Assembly: GCA_050084515.1 (NCBI GenBank)
Contig: CM114272.1
Coordinates: forward strand, 29,078,001-29,142,000
DNA from: Blasia pusilla
Taxonomy: Eukaryota > Marchantiophyta > Marchantiopsida > Blasiales
DNA: 64,000 nucleotides
Reading direction: 5' to 3'
Position 1 is the first letter of the stretch, and each line of letters opens with the position of its first letter. This document shows, in pieces, positions 12,690-26,517 of this stretch. Made by a program: the position numbers and the translations under genes. The notes below the pieces were generated by a model. That model was not told the origin of the DNA. It did not search any database and was given only the letters and a program-made list of their open reading frames with translations.

Positions 12690-14055
12690 TTTAGATTATA
12701 GTTCATTTCTTTAATGTTCTCGTAAATCGAATACCGAATTCAAGTTTCATACCGTAAAAGCTCCAATTTTTTTCATTTTGAAACTTTTCATTTTTTCCAT
12801 AAAAATGTATTTTAAAAAAAGAGTCTCAAATCATGCGACTTAGTTCGTGGGCGTGTGGGGATCACATGTTCCATACGGGAATATTCTTCTTCAAATTTTC
12901 CCCTGTTTCGGCTCAATTCGTTTTTCTTTTACAAAATTAAATATAAAAATGCTTCAAAAAATCTATGCAAGTCAAGGAATTGATCCACTATATCCACGTG
13001 AGTTTTCAAAACTCAAAATAAATATCCCAATCCTTGTCATAAACATGCACAAAATTTGTAAGAGGAAAGTAGTGTAGGGATCCATATCTAAGGCTCTCCA
13101 TGAAACTTTGGGGGATAATTTACAATGTGTGTGTTGTGGACATAAGTGCCCCCAAAGATGGAGCTATATGGATTTTTGCTTCTATGATCTTGATTAAAGC
13201 AAATCTTCTTCAAAACATTCAATCATACTAAACATGTCTCAACTCAACATATTGTCCAACACTCGTCACTTCTTGTAACTTGATCTCAAGTGCTCTAGCA
13301 TGTGCATGAAAGACTCAGCCATAGAAAGATAAGCCTCATTAAACTTCTCCTGTGGCTATATCCCTTTCCAAACCCCAAGGCTCCAAGAAAATGATATGCG
13401 TATACAATGTCATCCCAACATATATAATAGATAATTTACTCATCCAAAATATCAAGAAAGGTCATAGAGGGTAACAAGTACACACACGTCTTCAAGGATG
13501 GTCATTGGTCAACACTAAGCACATCACTCTTGGCCTCTCCACTCATAAATTAACATATAGCCTTTCTAAGATGTCACATTATGTAGTCTTGCTCGGCAAA
13601 AAGTAACATGATAAATTGAAATTGAAAATTTTCCAATATTAATCAAAGAAATAGTTAAGAATTTATTTTATCCAAAAGCAAATGTAGAAGTGCATCCTAT
13701 AATAAGTGTCTAACAAGAGAAATTTCCAGATAGAACTCATTATTGGGGCAATATGCACATCAATTGTAAATTCAATTATGTTAATTAAATAAATAAATTC
13801 TCTCCTCTCCCAATTAAAAGAAGGGGATTCCACATGAAATCTAGAGTTAACCTAAAATCCTTTTCATGCAACTAAACTTAGCATCGATTAAAGTAATTTC
13901 CAACCTAAATCCTATGGGGAAAACATACAAAATCTCTTTAGAGAATATACGAAATAAAATTGCTTTAGAGCCACCAGTTTTTTTTTCCCAAGAAATAAAA
14001 CCAAAAAAAAATTGTTATGCATAATGCATCTCAATTTTGATTTTCCTATGTAAGA
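12690..14055. other. AT-rich DNA, no gene seen
   Basis: Low-complexity AT-rich DNA with poly(A)/poly(T) runs. The longest open frame (76 codons at 12,847) shows no recognisable motif. Confidence 0.3.
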
Positions 14056-14060
14056 GTAAA

Positions 14061-14268
14061 TCTATATAATTAAAACATGACGGGGTTAGAGAAAACCCTC
14101 CTTTGGTGTTGACACTTGACACTTGTCCTATGAGGGTTCTTATGGTGTTGACACGTGTCACTTTAAGATAGGGAGTTAATTTAAGAAGAGACAAGTAAAT
14201 TAAATGAGAAGGAAAAGGAGAACCAAAAGTTGAAGATCACCCGTGCATAGCACAACCAACACTCTATT
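14061..14268 (+). mobile_element. Short Helitron-like repeat, copy 1
   Basis: Starts with TCTATATAATTAAAAC after an A and contains a small hairpin GTGC-ATA-GCAC at 14,243-14,253 near its 3' edge. It shares internal sequence with the copy at 48,552-48,763: ggggttagagaaa, gtgttgacacgtgtc and cgtgcatagcac, in the same order. An A|TC start and a 3' hairpin are Helitron hallmarks, but the CTRR end is not preserved here. Assignment to non-autonomous Helitrons is inferred. Confidence 0.5.
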
Positions 14269-15147
14269 CTTTTAGAAAAACACAATTTCATCGTAGGGAA
14301 ATCTCATTTAAGAGCCATATGTTAATAAAGAATTTTATCAAATGGACTATGGATGGATATAGAAGAATTTTTGGCACAACGTAATGTATACAAATTTATG
14401 GAACTCAATTAATGAGTTTAATAGAATATGAGTTCTTGTACTTCAAGAGCTCATAGAGCACCAAGTAACATGCAGGCATACCATGCCCTCCCACAACTTT
14501 GATTGGCAGAACAACAGAGACACTTAGGGATGCCTCAAATCAATACAAGATTGAATCCAAAAGTTGGAAATGGCCAAAAACTATCAATTTAAGTGAGGAA
14601 AAACTACCACAAAATAAATGCAATATCTTTGTGCAACCTTTGCAATGCATACTCTTCTATCATAATATGATAGTAAAAATACTTAATAATCGTCAATAAC
14701 TTGGAAAATATAGAATCCATATAGATTATGAAATTTCCTTCACATGCAATTTTGAACATTTTTCAAATCTCTCTTCCATTCCCTGATAGTCCAAATCATA
14801 AGAGAGGGATAAGGATACTCTAACATTTCAATTCACTTGCTTATGCTCCACATTCATAAATAAGACATAAGAATATCTAAGAGCTCAAATGGTAATATTC
14901 TCATGTCAAAATTATGTTGTAATTTAATTGTAGCTTTTAAATGGAATGGGCCACCTTGTGAGTTATTGTGACAAATATTTGTGGCAATAGTTTCATTAAT
15001 ATTTAAAATTTCTTTAACATATTTTCCTTCAAAGTGAGAGATTTTGGGAGCTCATTTTCTCATTGTTAAACCTTCTTGCAGAGGCGTCAAAGCTATGATA
15101 CTCCTTACCATATGAGTAACTTCAACCTCACACCATGAGAATGAGGA

Positions 15148-15256
<109 letters not shown>

Positions 15257-15374
15257 GAATAGATTCATTATCCATGGGGACCCCACACGGCCATAGGACT
15301 TAGATTTGAGAATTAACAATAATTCGTAGAAAGACCAATCAAAGCACCAACAAGGGCCTATGAGGTCCTCTGAG

Positions 15375-16680
15375 CAAGGTGATTTTTCCTAGTCTTCACA
15401 TAACTACGCAAGAATTTAGTAATTTGAATCTTATTCTACCTAGCCATGAATTCGGAGATCTTGAGGGTCAAGTGAGTAAAGAGATCCAGGAAGTCAAACC
15501 TAATGTGACTATGAAAGGTTTTTTTGAAGAGGTAATGATGTTCATTATCAATGAGCCCTAAGTTGTAAAATTTACTCAATCTCTTCTCCCTTTTCTTATG
15601 TGGGAAACTGGGACCTCCCCGAACTCAGCCAATAGAATATCGTGGGGAATGGTTTTCCTAATTTCCAAACTATGACGCATAAAGAGTTTATGGGAGACCT
15701 CAAGATCTTGGGGTTGGGGCCCCACACCTTCGATGCATAGAGTGTGGTTGGTATCATGAGAGCTTAGAAGAGATGGAGTTTTGTGGAATATGCCAAAGTT
15801 CCATTCTTCTATAGTTGCATTGCAACATGTGTGAACTCCTCAATCATGCATTGATCTTCTTGTGACTTCCATTGGTTCTCCATTGGTTGTTGGGTTTGAG
15901 TTGTACCCCCAGGTATATGTATTTATCCACAATCTCAATAGTCTCCCTTCTTAGTCTCTGGGTGAATGTGAAAGCGTGTGACCATTGTGCCGTAGGGAGC
16001 TGTGATCCAAAGATGATTATCTTTGTTTTCAGCAAGTTGACTTCCATGTCTGATTTGTTGCAGGAGCTTGAGAGTGCATTCAGGTAAAGTTGGAGCCCGT
16101 GTGATGTCCTAGACATGAAAAGAATATCATCTGCATACAACAATATGGAGATGAGGCAGTGTGCTAGCTTTGGTGGAGCTCCATTCACTTTGGAGAGCAC
16201 CTCCTCAAGTTCATCAATATAGAGTCCAAACAGTGTAGGTGAGAGGAGGCATCCTTGTTTGCATCCGATGTTGGAGGATAAAAATTCAGATCTGCCCTTC
16301 CTCGTGGCAACCTGTGCTAACACCTTAGCATATATATAAGACCTTGATTTCTGTAAGTTGTTGTGGTGGGACATCCAACTCTTCAAATCGTTTCCAAAGA
16401 AGTGCTCTTGGAATTGTGTCAAATGACTTCTTGAAGTCCACAAAATAGCATAACAATTTACTAGGCTTATGACCAATTTTGGACTTGGAAGTTTCTTCAA
16501 TCAGTATTCGGAGTGTGAGAAGGTGATCTAGGATGCTATATGAGTGTCGGAAACTTGCTTGTCCTCAAGCTTGTACTTTCTTTCTACAGCCCAATCCCTG
16601 ATTTTACTTTGTAGGAGTAGCCCATACATTTTGGCCACATTAGAAGAAAAACATGGTTTTTATTACTACGATCCAAATAA
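15375..16680 (-). pseudogene. Non-LTR retrotransposon (LINE) reverse transcriptase fragment
   Basis: Reading the minus strand from about 16,680 down, RT segments appear in order: a segment with ILDHLLTLRILIEE, then VDFKKSFDTIPRALLWKRFEE (finger/palm region, about 16,380-16,440). After a frameshift near 16,350 comes a 218-codon frame (15,844-16,500) with GCKQGCLLSPTLFGLYIDE and LLYADDILFMSR, the YADD catalytic box of LINE reverse transcriptases, followed by IEIVDKYIYLGVQL. Further downstream, frames with stops carry a C-terminal part resembling TTLYASKVWGPNPK. The frameshifts and stops make it inactive. No endonuclease domain is seen in the window, so the element is 5' truncated or diverged beyond recognition. 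The 3' part matches the second fragment at 20.1 kb. Confidence 0.85.
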
Positions 16681-16811
16681 GTAAGGTATGAATAACATAA
16701 TTTATGAATGTATAGATTAAACCCTTCCCTAGGAAATATAAAAAACTTGATTTATACCCTTGTGGAAAAAGATAGTTGGATTTCAAACACATGGGCTCCA
16801 TTTTTTCAGTT

Positions 16812-16983
16812 TCTTATTAAGCAATTCTCCTTCTTTTTTCCTTAAGTGTATAGATCCATGGACGACGGGATATAATAGCTAAAGCGGCCCTTCTAGCTAT
16901 GTAACTTTTTTACATTTAAACTAATTTAGTTACATAAGCAATTCTCCTTCTCCTTAAGTGTATAGATCCTTATAATAGCTAAG
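16812..16983. repeat. Short direct duplication
   Basis: The phrase aagcaattctccttc...cttaagtgtatagatcc...tataatagcta occurs at about 16,812-16,880 and again at 16,937-16,982. The first copy carries extra bases. It is a local duplication in non-coding DNA. Confidence 0.7.
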
Positions 16984-16999
16984 CTAGCACGCGCAAAAG

Positions 17000-19900
17000 G
17001 GTTTAGACAACGTTTCACATCCTGTAAGGAGTTCTACAATAGTTAACGCATGTAGGAGGGGTTTGAGCAAAGTTTGGAAGGGAACAACATAGAGGAGAAG
17101 AAAAGTGACTTGGCGAGTTTAGGTATGTGAGCATATGTGCGCGGGAGACCGTGTAGTATGGGGAACGCTAGAGGAGCACAGAGCTAGCGCGGGAGCGGGA
17201 GAGGTTGAGGAACAAGAGAGGAGAGAGCATGGTTCCCACATGGCTACACGAGCTTTGAGTTGCAGCCACAAAGCGCGGCCGAGGACGCAAGGAAATCTAC
17301 GGAGTGCAGAGCAACCGGTGGTGCACATTGTTCAGAGTTAGGTAAGAAAATGCTCGAAGTGGGTGAGTGCATGTTGGGAGGCCGGGAGGAGTGTGAGCTT
17401 GGAGACAAGGAACTCGGATCCGTGAGAAAGGTTGGCAGCAAAATTATTAGGGCTTGAAAATCCTTTGGTTGCGTAGGGAGCGTAGGTTTGCCTCCAAGAA
17501 GAAACAACTGGTGGAGTTGAAAAGAGCTCGGTTGGGAGTGGGGTGAGCGCAAGTAGAAAGCAAGGGTGACAAGAGTGTGTGATTGTACGTGTCAAGCTGC
17601 TCGGCCACACAATTTCATTATTGGGCATGGTAAGTGCTCTACTTTTCTTATGTTTATGCTTCCCTTCAAAGTAGTGCTCGGCCAAGTCTATGGTTTAAAG
17701 CACATGTGGAATTGTTGCTTCTCCCTCTCTCCAATTTGCGACGTGTTTGTGGTGCCCAAAGCTTGAGGCACGGAATGTCATTGTAAGCTATAGTGGAATC
17801 AGGAGTGACTGGTTGCTTGTTTGATCGCATTACAGATTTAACGGTGATCAATCGAACAGGGGAACATTTGTGCCACCTATTGCTCATCCGCAACCTTACC
17901 CTTGGGGAGTGTGTGAAGACAGAAGTACGGGGCATTTTTTTATTGTAGAAGTTGGAACAGAGGAAGCAAGCACAACAGGTTGAGTGATTTTGTTGAGATT
18001 TGCGTGTTTTAGCTTTTGCTTGCTACGGTATTGAGTGAGTGAGTGCAACGGAGAGAATGGCGAGCATGGTGGCAGGGAGCATTGCTCTTATGGCATCATG
18101 TGGCCTTGGCCTTATAGTTTCTGGTGCTTCGAACAGAGCTAGAATTGGAAGTAGACACTAAGCTTGACATTGATTCAATGCTCGTTCCTCTTGCATGCAC
18201 TCTCATAGGGAAAGCAATGATTTTTCTCATAAGGGTGATCGTCAAGTTTGACATGACGTGGAAGCTCAGAAGAAATTGATAATTGTAGGGGCAGCTCTGA
18301 CCATAGATTCTATTCTTCCGTAGGTGCATTTGTGCTTGATATCTCATTTCTCAAGGGTGACAGCCCACCCTCTTTTGGATGACAAATCCTATAAGAATCA
18401 GAATCTTGCTTGTCTAGAGGGTCGAGTAATCTTCAAGCAAACTAGCAGGTGACACAACACGAAAGTCCTCTTGTTAGGTTCCTCTAATGCAAGAGGACTT
18501 TCAATTTCCTCAAGGATGTCCACATGTAGTGGTCTAGAAGAAATCTTCTGTGACATCTATGATGTTGATGATCTCGGTGAAGGAACCTCCTGAAATGTTG
18601 CTTCAAGCTCCTTCAGTGGTGAGGATGGGGATTTCACTTCAGATTTTTATGGTTGGATTAGGAAATGAGATTCTTCAAGATTCTTTGGTTGAATATAGAC
18701 AAATTCAGTCTCTGTTGTCTTTGGTGACCAAGACGGGGAAGTTGAATAATCAAGGAAATTCATACCATGCCACTCCAAAGGCGGGAGTGGGGGAGAATTT
18801 GGCCATGATGGTGGCAAGAAGGCTAGTATTAGAACTGATCTAAGAGAACCAGGGCTCAGCAACTCACTTGAAAAAGTGGATCTGGGTGGAATCCATGTCA
18901 TTGTGAATGTGGAGAAGAGAAGATGTTGCATGATGTTTGTATGGGCGACATTGATGATTGAAAGGCACTAAATATTGGAGAGTCAGGCCGTGAATCAGAT
19001 TCTAAGGACATATGGCTTGAGGGAGGAGAATGGATCTCCACTTCAAGTCTGGGAGGTAAAGGGAATGACGAGAGAGGGATGCCCAACTTAGCTTTTTATG
19101 TTCTTTGGGGTTCAACTTCTCCATAGACAAGCTCCTTCATGAATAGGAGATATTTGTCTATTGAAATCCTCATCTCTATCATATTGTTCATTTCAACAAT
19201 GCTTGAATGGTCCTCGTCCAATGTTGATTTTACAGAGATATTACTACCAGGTTTCATTTTCTCTCCTTTTATTGAAGGACTTCTAGCAAGTAAGAACAAT
19301 TTTCTATCCGTCCTCTCTTAAGTTTTACTTTTTTCAAAACTTAGATTGGTAGGATTTCACTTATGATAGGATCTTATCAACCATTTCCTATCAAAATTAT
19401 GATAGAAAGTGGTCATATCATACTTATCATATAGGCAAGCCCATAATTCTTGAGATATACCAAGATATTTTGTTAAAGCCAGAGGTTCTCCTCTCAAATG
19501 TAATCCAATCAGAGAATGGCTAAGGCTCTGATTTTCTATTTTCTTTTTTTCTCGACAGTGTGTTGTTTAAAGTCCATTGATGGACATATCCTTGAGTTGC
19601 ACGGGAACTATGTCAGAACTCTATTCATTGTGTAGTGCTATATTGCTCATAAGAATGAGGTTCAGAGTTAGGGTTCTTACAACTGTCTTAGAATTGAGAT
19701 GGTGAAAAACTTAATTACACAACTATATGTTTAGTTGTACTTATGTAAAACACTATTTCTTGGATGTTGATGGTTATGCCTTCTGAACTCTATGGATGCC
19801 AAATATGTTACAACAAAATGTGGTGGTGAAAGAAAATTTAAAGAAGACGTGTATATTGCTGATTGTATGTATATTACAAAATATGAACTGGTTGTATCAT

Positions 19901-20065
19901 ACTCACGAGTGCTCTGACAGTTTGTATCTTGAGTATAAACTGGGTATATCATGAGCTTGACTGTCTACCTCCAACCAGTTATCATTTTCCCGCCACGTAG
20001 AAGACTTTCCCCTAGTAGTTTGAAAAGAAAGTACAACAACATCAAGGGTCTGAGAGGTCTTTAGT
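17000..20065. other. No recognised gene
   Basis: Mixed-composition DNA with several overlapping frames of 60-115 codons on both strands (for example 17,135-17,341, 17,338-17,685 minus, 18,550-18,843). None shows a family signature or consistent codon pattern. The 17.1-17.6 kb part is GC-richer than its surroundings. I see no repeat boundary that explains the region. Confidence 0.3.
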
Positions 20066-20069
20066 GCCG

Positions 20070-20410
20070 TGTGATTTTACCTAGTCTTCACACAAATATG
20101 TAGAAACATAGCAATCTGAACCTGATTTTGCCTAGCCATGAATTCACAGACCTTTAGGTTTGGTTGAGCAAAGAGATCTGGAAAGTCAAGTCTTAGGTAA
20201 TCTTGTTTGTTAAGAATGTTGGCATCCAAAGTATATGGGTGGCTTTGGATCTTTTTTGTCTCTCTACTCACTAGGGTTTTGATCAGGTAGAGCAGGTTGA
20301 CAAGCCACGTTACAAATTTGGTGCTACTTGGTTGCAATTCCCAATGTCCAAACATAACCATAAAAAGCAGATCTTGAACCATTGATTGTATTCTATATAA
20401 CATGTTATTG
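20070..20410 (-). pseudogene. Second LINE 3' fragment
   Basis: Minus-strand sequence at 20,074-20,200 matches 15,375-15,510 of the first LINE fragment (shared protein phrase EFMAR.N..QI..FL...VKTR, and ISLLTH-like versus FPDLFAQ). It is contained in an open frame of 108 codons at 20,077-20,403. Only the C-terminal portion downstream of the reverse transcriptase is present. The fragment therefore looks like a 5'-truncated LINE insertion, the usual product of incomplete reverse transcription. Confidence 0.6.
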
Positions 20411-20592
20411 AAGGAGAGAAGATCTAGAGTGATTTGTGTGAAGTGGACAAGTCATTTGGCCATCCAGATTTCCTAAGGAGTGAAGTTATTATTCAAAGGG
20501 CTTTGCTTTTTGTGTGATAGATGAACCCACATGGCTAGCCATCACCTGATCTAGGTATTGAACTCCACGAGTACTCACGTGGTAACCAAAGA

Positions 20593-21108
20593 GTGTGCAC
20601 GCTGGTCCAACACATCCAACGTTTGCCTACAAAAGTGCAAGTCATGATATCTAGCTTACATGCACACCACTATTGGTATTGGAATTGGCACGAAAGAGTA
20701 GAGAATTGGCGCTTTCATACGAAGGCGCGACATCTATATGTTACCTTCTCCGATTTTGTATGTAGGCATGAGGATCGCTATTCCATCATTCTTTGGCTGA
20801 TGATGGGTGTTGAAGACATCATTTCCAATCATCTTTGCCATGATTCAGATGGAATAGTTCTTGGTGAGGATTCCTCACCAAGTCTGAGGAAGGCATTGGC
20901 TCTTATCCATGTTGCTATTGCTTATTGTGGAAAAGCATGTAGTGTGAGATTTGAGTGCTCATCTGTGAGGATGGGGAGACTACCTGGCGAGAGGATATGC
21001 ATGGCGATAGACTTTCGTAGGGAGAACCTGAGTGGTAGACTTTGCCCTTGTTGTGCTCATTTTTGTTGTGGCCCTATTTGGTGGCGTTGGAGTAGAGCAA
21101 CTTGGTAG
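20593..21108 (+). CDS. Unrecognised 171-codon ORF
   Basis: An open frame with no recognised motif, rich in Cys, His and Trp. It begins with a plausible ATG but its composition is not distinct from the surrounding DNA and the opposite strand is LINE-derived nearby. It may be a chance frame or antisense of decayed element sequence. No function is proposed. Confidence 0.12.
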   Translation: MCTLVQHIQRLPTKVQVMISSLHAHHYWYWNWHERVENWRFHTKARHLYVTFSDFVCRHEDRYSIILWLMMGVEDIISNHLCHDSDGIVLGEDSSPSLRKALALIHVAIAYCGKACSVRFECSSVRMGRLPGERICMAIDFRRENLSGRLCPCCAHFCCGPIWWRWSRATW

Positions 21109-21109
21109 G

Positions 21110-22290
21110 TGTGCTCATTTGAAGCCAATTTTGTGATTTAAAGTGTGACTTGACACCGGTGACAATATTTATGCCAACCAGGAGTTTTTCAACTTTGCAT
21201 CTGGGCTTTTTGTTGAAGAATTATGAGTGAGCTAGACCATATTGTTAACATAAGGTTGGAATTTTGGACCTCTGAGTTCTTTTCTAAACTAGGTTTTTTC
21301 AGACTAGTGAGGCTATGATCTTTAATAGAATATTTTTCAAATAATTGTAAAGAAATTCTAACCTACATGATTAATTCAATGGGTATGAATGCTTGTACAA
21401 ACTATAGTTGTTTAATGTTATAGTAGGTCAAGTCTATTTTCAGGTTAAAAATTGTGGATTTCATGGAACTAGTAATATTAATAATGTACAAATAGCATGC
21501 CATCACATCAATTCACATGGTATAGATATTAATCGATGGGTGTAAGAGCCAAATTAGTTTAATAACATACATTTATATCCATTAAAAAGATAGTGTGAAC
21601 CCTTAGAAACATAATTTTAAAAAAATACCATTGAGTATCATGCATTATACATGATACCCATTGTTGAACAACCTAAAACGCCTAAGCAAGGAAAACAAAA
21701 TTAATCACCATTCATTCCATTTGACCTTTCATAGGTTCAGATAGAACCCTTTCTGTACATGATATGAATGATGTTATACCAATGAATTAAGACTATTCAC
21801 ATTTTACAAAGATAAATGGAATCCTACATTTTTTGTAGGCTGACATCGATTTATTCTGGTTCATAACTAGGTGAGATCTTAAGAAGAAACTATGTGGGTA
21901 GGATCAATAATATGAGAATAACAATCAATGTGTGCCTTTTTATGTTATGAAGGTGGGATATGTGATCCGGGTGTTTGCGTTCATCCTATATCAGATAGGT
22001 AAAACAGATTGAGTGGAGGTTTAATTCTCAAAAGAAGAGAGAATCTTGATATAAGAAGGTACGATCATATCTACACGGCAATTTTTGATTTGCAATGAAA
22101 TAATCATGCACCAAGAATAAGAGTATTATATATGCTTATGTTAGGGTGTGATCTATAAATTTAATATCCAACGCAAGTTTGTTTCATTTATTTATTTTTG
22201 CTCTTATGAACTTGACGTAGGGGCCATGATACCACAAAGAACTACTTGCGTACCAATGGATATAAGCCATCTTGCTAGAATCCATGCACA
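21110..22290. other. AT-rich DNA left of the CACTA element
   Basis: No coding frame. I looked here for the left CACTA terminus (CACTAGAACAAATC) and for ATGACTNAGTCAT-type subterminal repeats and found neither, so the element's left end is missing, diverged, or lies elsewhere. Confidence 0.3.
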
Positions 22291-22333
22291 CGACTATAAG
22301 TTATGGAAAAGGGAATGTGGGTAGTGTTGTACA

Positions 22334-25300
22334 TTGGGAAGGAAGAGGGCTCGATGCCCTTGTACTGAGTGTAAGGGTGGGACTTCCTTGGGATTGGGCA
22401 AGGTGGAAGAGCATTTGAGTAAAAATGTGAGAACTCATCTATGTAGAGTCCCAAAAAGTAGGGAATATTGGGACTCATCAGACCATGAGTGGTTGGCACA
22501 TGAAGAGAGCAATGAGAAGGAGCAACGTGAACAGATCATAAAATCAAAGCACCTTCCTACTTTCTCTCAACATGAAAATCCCAGTTTGGATGTTGACATT
22601 GATGTTCCTCAAATGCTCCATGATATATTTAGAGAGTATGATCAGATCCATGATGAGGATGGCATCATTGAAGAGGAAAGGGTTGAGAATCTTAATCCTA
22701 ATGTCACATCTGATCCCAGTATGGAGTTTAATTTCCATGACTTGATAGCAGCATGCAAGCCTCTCTTCACATAAGCTAAGAGATCCTTACTTGCTTTTTT
22801 CATGCTCATTTTCGATATTGGTGCTACCCACAGCGTTCCCAAACATTGCAATTGATGAGATTTTGAAACTTTTACATAAGATTGTACTCCCATGTGATAA
22901 TCTTGTGCTGCCATCATACTATGCAGCAAATAAACTTATCAGTAAGCTTGGTATGAGCTACAACTCTATCCATGCATGTCCTAGAGGATGTGTTCTCTTT
23001 CGTGGGGACTTGGAAGAGATAGATACATGTCCAAAGTGTGGGAATTCTAGGTTTAAGCAAGTAGGAAGGTCTTTTGTACCAAACAAGGTCTTAAGATACT
23101 TCTCTATTATCCCTAGGATGCACCATATGTATAGCTGCAGGGCTTTGTCAGAGTTATTGACTTGGTATTTTGATAACAAAACCAAAGATGGCATGGTTAG
23201 ACATACAGGCAACACCAAGGCTTGGGATCATATTGATGGTTCGTATCCTGATTTTGCAATTGAGAGTATAAATTGTAGGTTTGGTTTAGCACTTGATGGT
23301 GTGAATCCATATTCCGTTAAGGCGAGTTCATGGTCGACATGGCCAGTCCTATTAGTGAACTATAACCTTCCACCTTGGCTTTAAACAAATAAGTTCTTTG
23401 TCATGTTGGCTTTAATCATTCCTGGTAAGGAGAGTGTGAATGGAGAGAATATCAACACATACCTAGCTCCCTTAGTGGATGAGTTTAAGGAGTTGTGGAA
23501 TGGGGTAGATTTCGTTGATGTTCGAAGACCTTTGGGAGAGATGGAGTTTTAGTTTAGAGCCATGATCTTGTGGACTATAAATGATTATCCAACATATGGC
23601 ATAATCTCACGGCAAAGCCTTGGTGGGAAACTTGCATGTACAAAATGTGGACCTCATGTAGATTCAGAATTCTCCAAGCAATGCGAGAAGCCTATTTTTG
23701 GTTGTCATCGTAGACACCTTCCATTAGATCATGCTTGGAGAGGAAGAGCTTATGGGTCCCAATTCAATGGCTTAGGGGAATCTAGAGTAGCACCTTAGAC
23801 GGTTACAACTGATGACATTCTAAGATGGGCCGAGGAAAAAAGAATATATGGGGAGCATGGGGGAGGAGATGATGGTCCTAATGATCCTTACAAGAGAACA
23901 AGGGTGAAGAGGCAAAGTCTTTTGTTTGATTTGCCATATTTGAGAGTATCCACTTGATCCATTTATATTTTCAAAAGTTCATATTATGTTTTTTGTGAAG
24001 TTTAGTTCGTATGCTGGAATCTATTTTCCTTAACATAATATTAACATCTTCTTATTCGACATACTTTAGATGTTATGCATGTGGAAAAAAACATATGTGA
24101 GAATATGGTGAAGACTTTGCTTGGTATGAAGGATACAATGAAGTGTAGAAGAGATATGGAACCTTGTGGAATTCAACCTCACTTGTGGTTACAACCCTAT
24201 TGAAGTAGGGCTCAAGCACTAGTGAAACCTCAATGTGATTATGTTTTATCACCTCAAGATATGAGCATATTCTTGTCTAGGATTGAGTCTTTGAAAGTGC
24301 CGATAGGGTATAGTGGGGAGTTAAGGAAACATATAGTGAAATGAAAATTGGGTAATATGAAGTCACATGATTATCATATGCTCATTCACCAAATCCTTCC
24401 TTTTGCCCTTCGTGGCCTTATGAAGGAGTCATTCCGCTCTACAGTCATACGCTTGAGCAAGATATTTAGGTCATTATGTTGTAAAGTGTAGGATCCTACA
24501 TCTTATGAACAATTGCATCAAGATGCAGCCATAACCCTATGTCTCTTAGAGATGCATTTTCCACCATCCTTTTTTGATGTGATGACACATCTCTTCATCC
24601 ATGTAATCAAAGAATTGTATATATGTGGGTCATTAGCTTGCCGATGGATGTAATTGATGGAAAAATACATGGGTACTTTGAAAAAAAAGTGAGATCTAAA
24701 GCTCGTCTTGAGGGATGCATGTCCGAGGGATATATCAAAGATGAAGCATTGGGATTTGTGACTGATTGTATGAAGAGATTTGAGTGTGTGAGGACCCGTA
24801 TTTGGGATGACGGTGAAGAAGAAGGAGTTGCAAGTGAGGAGTTGGAAGGTGTAGGACAGAAATTTTGATTATCTTGAGAGATGCTACTCTTGGCACACCA
24901 TTATGTCTTATATAATACCAAGGCCATGGTTGTATGGCCTAGGTATATTTTCAATCAGTCACCTCATTCTCCAAGTCTAATAAAATTTTATCCTAAATCC
25001 TGGTGTTTTTTCTAATCTTCAAGGCCACCCTATTTATTGGTGATGTTATTTTCTTCATTCCAAGAAATATGAAAGGGAGAGGGCGTCAATTCCTTTCCAA
25101 GAGTGAATTTGACCAGCCATCCTTCAAGATGCTAGGAAGAATTATGGGAAGGTGGATGAAGAGGGATTGGCCTTGTCAACCCCTACGCAACCCAAAGTAA
25201 AATCATATAAGTCTATGAAGGCTTATGGAAATCACTTTAGAGTTGGGGGAGAGGATGGACGGAATGCATATTCAACTTATGATGGTGGAATTGGAGCCAT

Positions 25301-25640
25301 ATTTTTTAATGAAGAGGAGGATCAAAATTGTGCCTATTCATATGTGGTAGTCCTAGTTGATATTCTTGCATTTGATTATGGGATTTTAGAAAGACCTATA
25401 TATTAATGAAAGGGAGGTGGGTGAGGGAAGATTGGGACTCTCGCATGCCCTCAATGAAGCGAGATTGTGAAGGCTTCCTACTCGTGAATCTTCGATCTTG
25501 TGAGCCAGTGGACCACCAACCCTTTGTGTTCCCATCTCAAGTGGAACAAGTTTTCTTTGGAGATGCAAATGAGGGAAGTGGATAGAATGTAGTTTTGAGG
25601 AAAGAGGCTAGATCTTGGTGAGTTATTTTTGATATTTATG
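22334..25640 (+). pseudogene. CACTA TNP2-type transposase relic (Transposase_21, DUF4218, DUF4216)
   Basis: Catalytic transposase of En/Spm elements, now broken. From 22,334 the N-terminal zinc-finger-like part reads RCPCTECKGG. After a frameshift near 22,840 the core follows (22,840-23,384: LLHKIVLPCDNLVLPSYYAA, CPKCGNSRF, WDHIDGSYPDFA, RFGLALDGVNPY, LPPWL). Stops at 23,382 and about 23,550 interrupt it. The same frame continues with YLAPLVDEFKELWNGVDF, then ILWTINDYPTYG and RRHLPLDH. A DUF4218-like segment follows at about 24,350-24,870 (HMLIHQILPFALRG, HFPPSFFDVMTHL, EGCMSEGYI). A DUF4216-like segment lies at about 25,020-25,620 (IFFHSKKYERE, FDYGILERPIY, PFVFPSQVEQVFF, WNVVLRKEA). The stops and frameshifts exclude a full product unless several introns are invoked. 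Confidence 0.85.
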
Positions 25641-26517
25641 ATGGTGGAAACCTAGATCAAGTCCATTCAGTTGGCCTCAATCACTTGGAAGCCATGCCCC
25701 ATAGGATACCACCAAAAAACACTATCAGCGCCACAGAGCTCACATATGAGGATCTCGTGATTGCAAATAGATATGTTAACAATGTCCCTATCATCCTTGT
25801 TTCCACAGAATTGGTTTCTGACGATGAAATTACGAAAGGCGATGTAGATCTTTGATTATAGTGTAATGTGTAACATACTGTAAATTGGCCTATATGTCTT
25901 ACTTTAAGTAGTGAATTTGAAGTATAAGCTATGGTTTATCAAGTCTAGACTATATTGAGTATCAACTTTTTGCATTTGAGTATCTACCTTGTACTGAGCC
26001 CTAATTGAGCTCCTGGACAGATATTTTCCAGCAAAAACATTATGAATGGCATTCCAAGCCATCCCCGATGACACATTAGGTGGTCAAGGGGGGGCTCGTC
26101 AGACCTTGAGGTCATTCTTGCTTCTGAAGGCTTGTGTGATAGTAGAGGGGAACTTCTTGATGGGAAGAACCATCAAGTTTGGTCGGTGAAATGGAGACAT
26201 AAAAAAAGCAAGAGTGGGATATATGTTTGTCGCATGTATTTACATGATGATATACATGGTGAGAGTTGAGAACCCTATCCAAGAGTAGTAGAGGAGAGTG
26301 CATCTCATGTAGATACAGTAAATCCCAATGTGTGCATTTATTTTGATGAGCTCCATGGAGTTGAAGATACAAATGGAGGAGAGGCTGAGAGAGGGGACCT
26401 TGAATTAGCCAAGAAAAAAAGTGGAGAGAGTGATGAGAGGATTAGATCTGCATTTTTGGTTGGAGATAGGACTCTCTTATACCTCTAAGAAGCTATGAGA
26501 AACTTCATAGCGAATCC

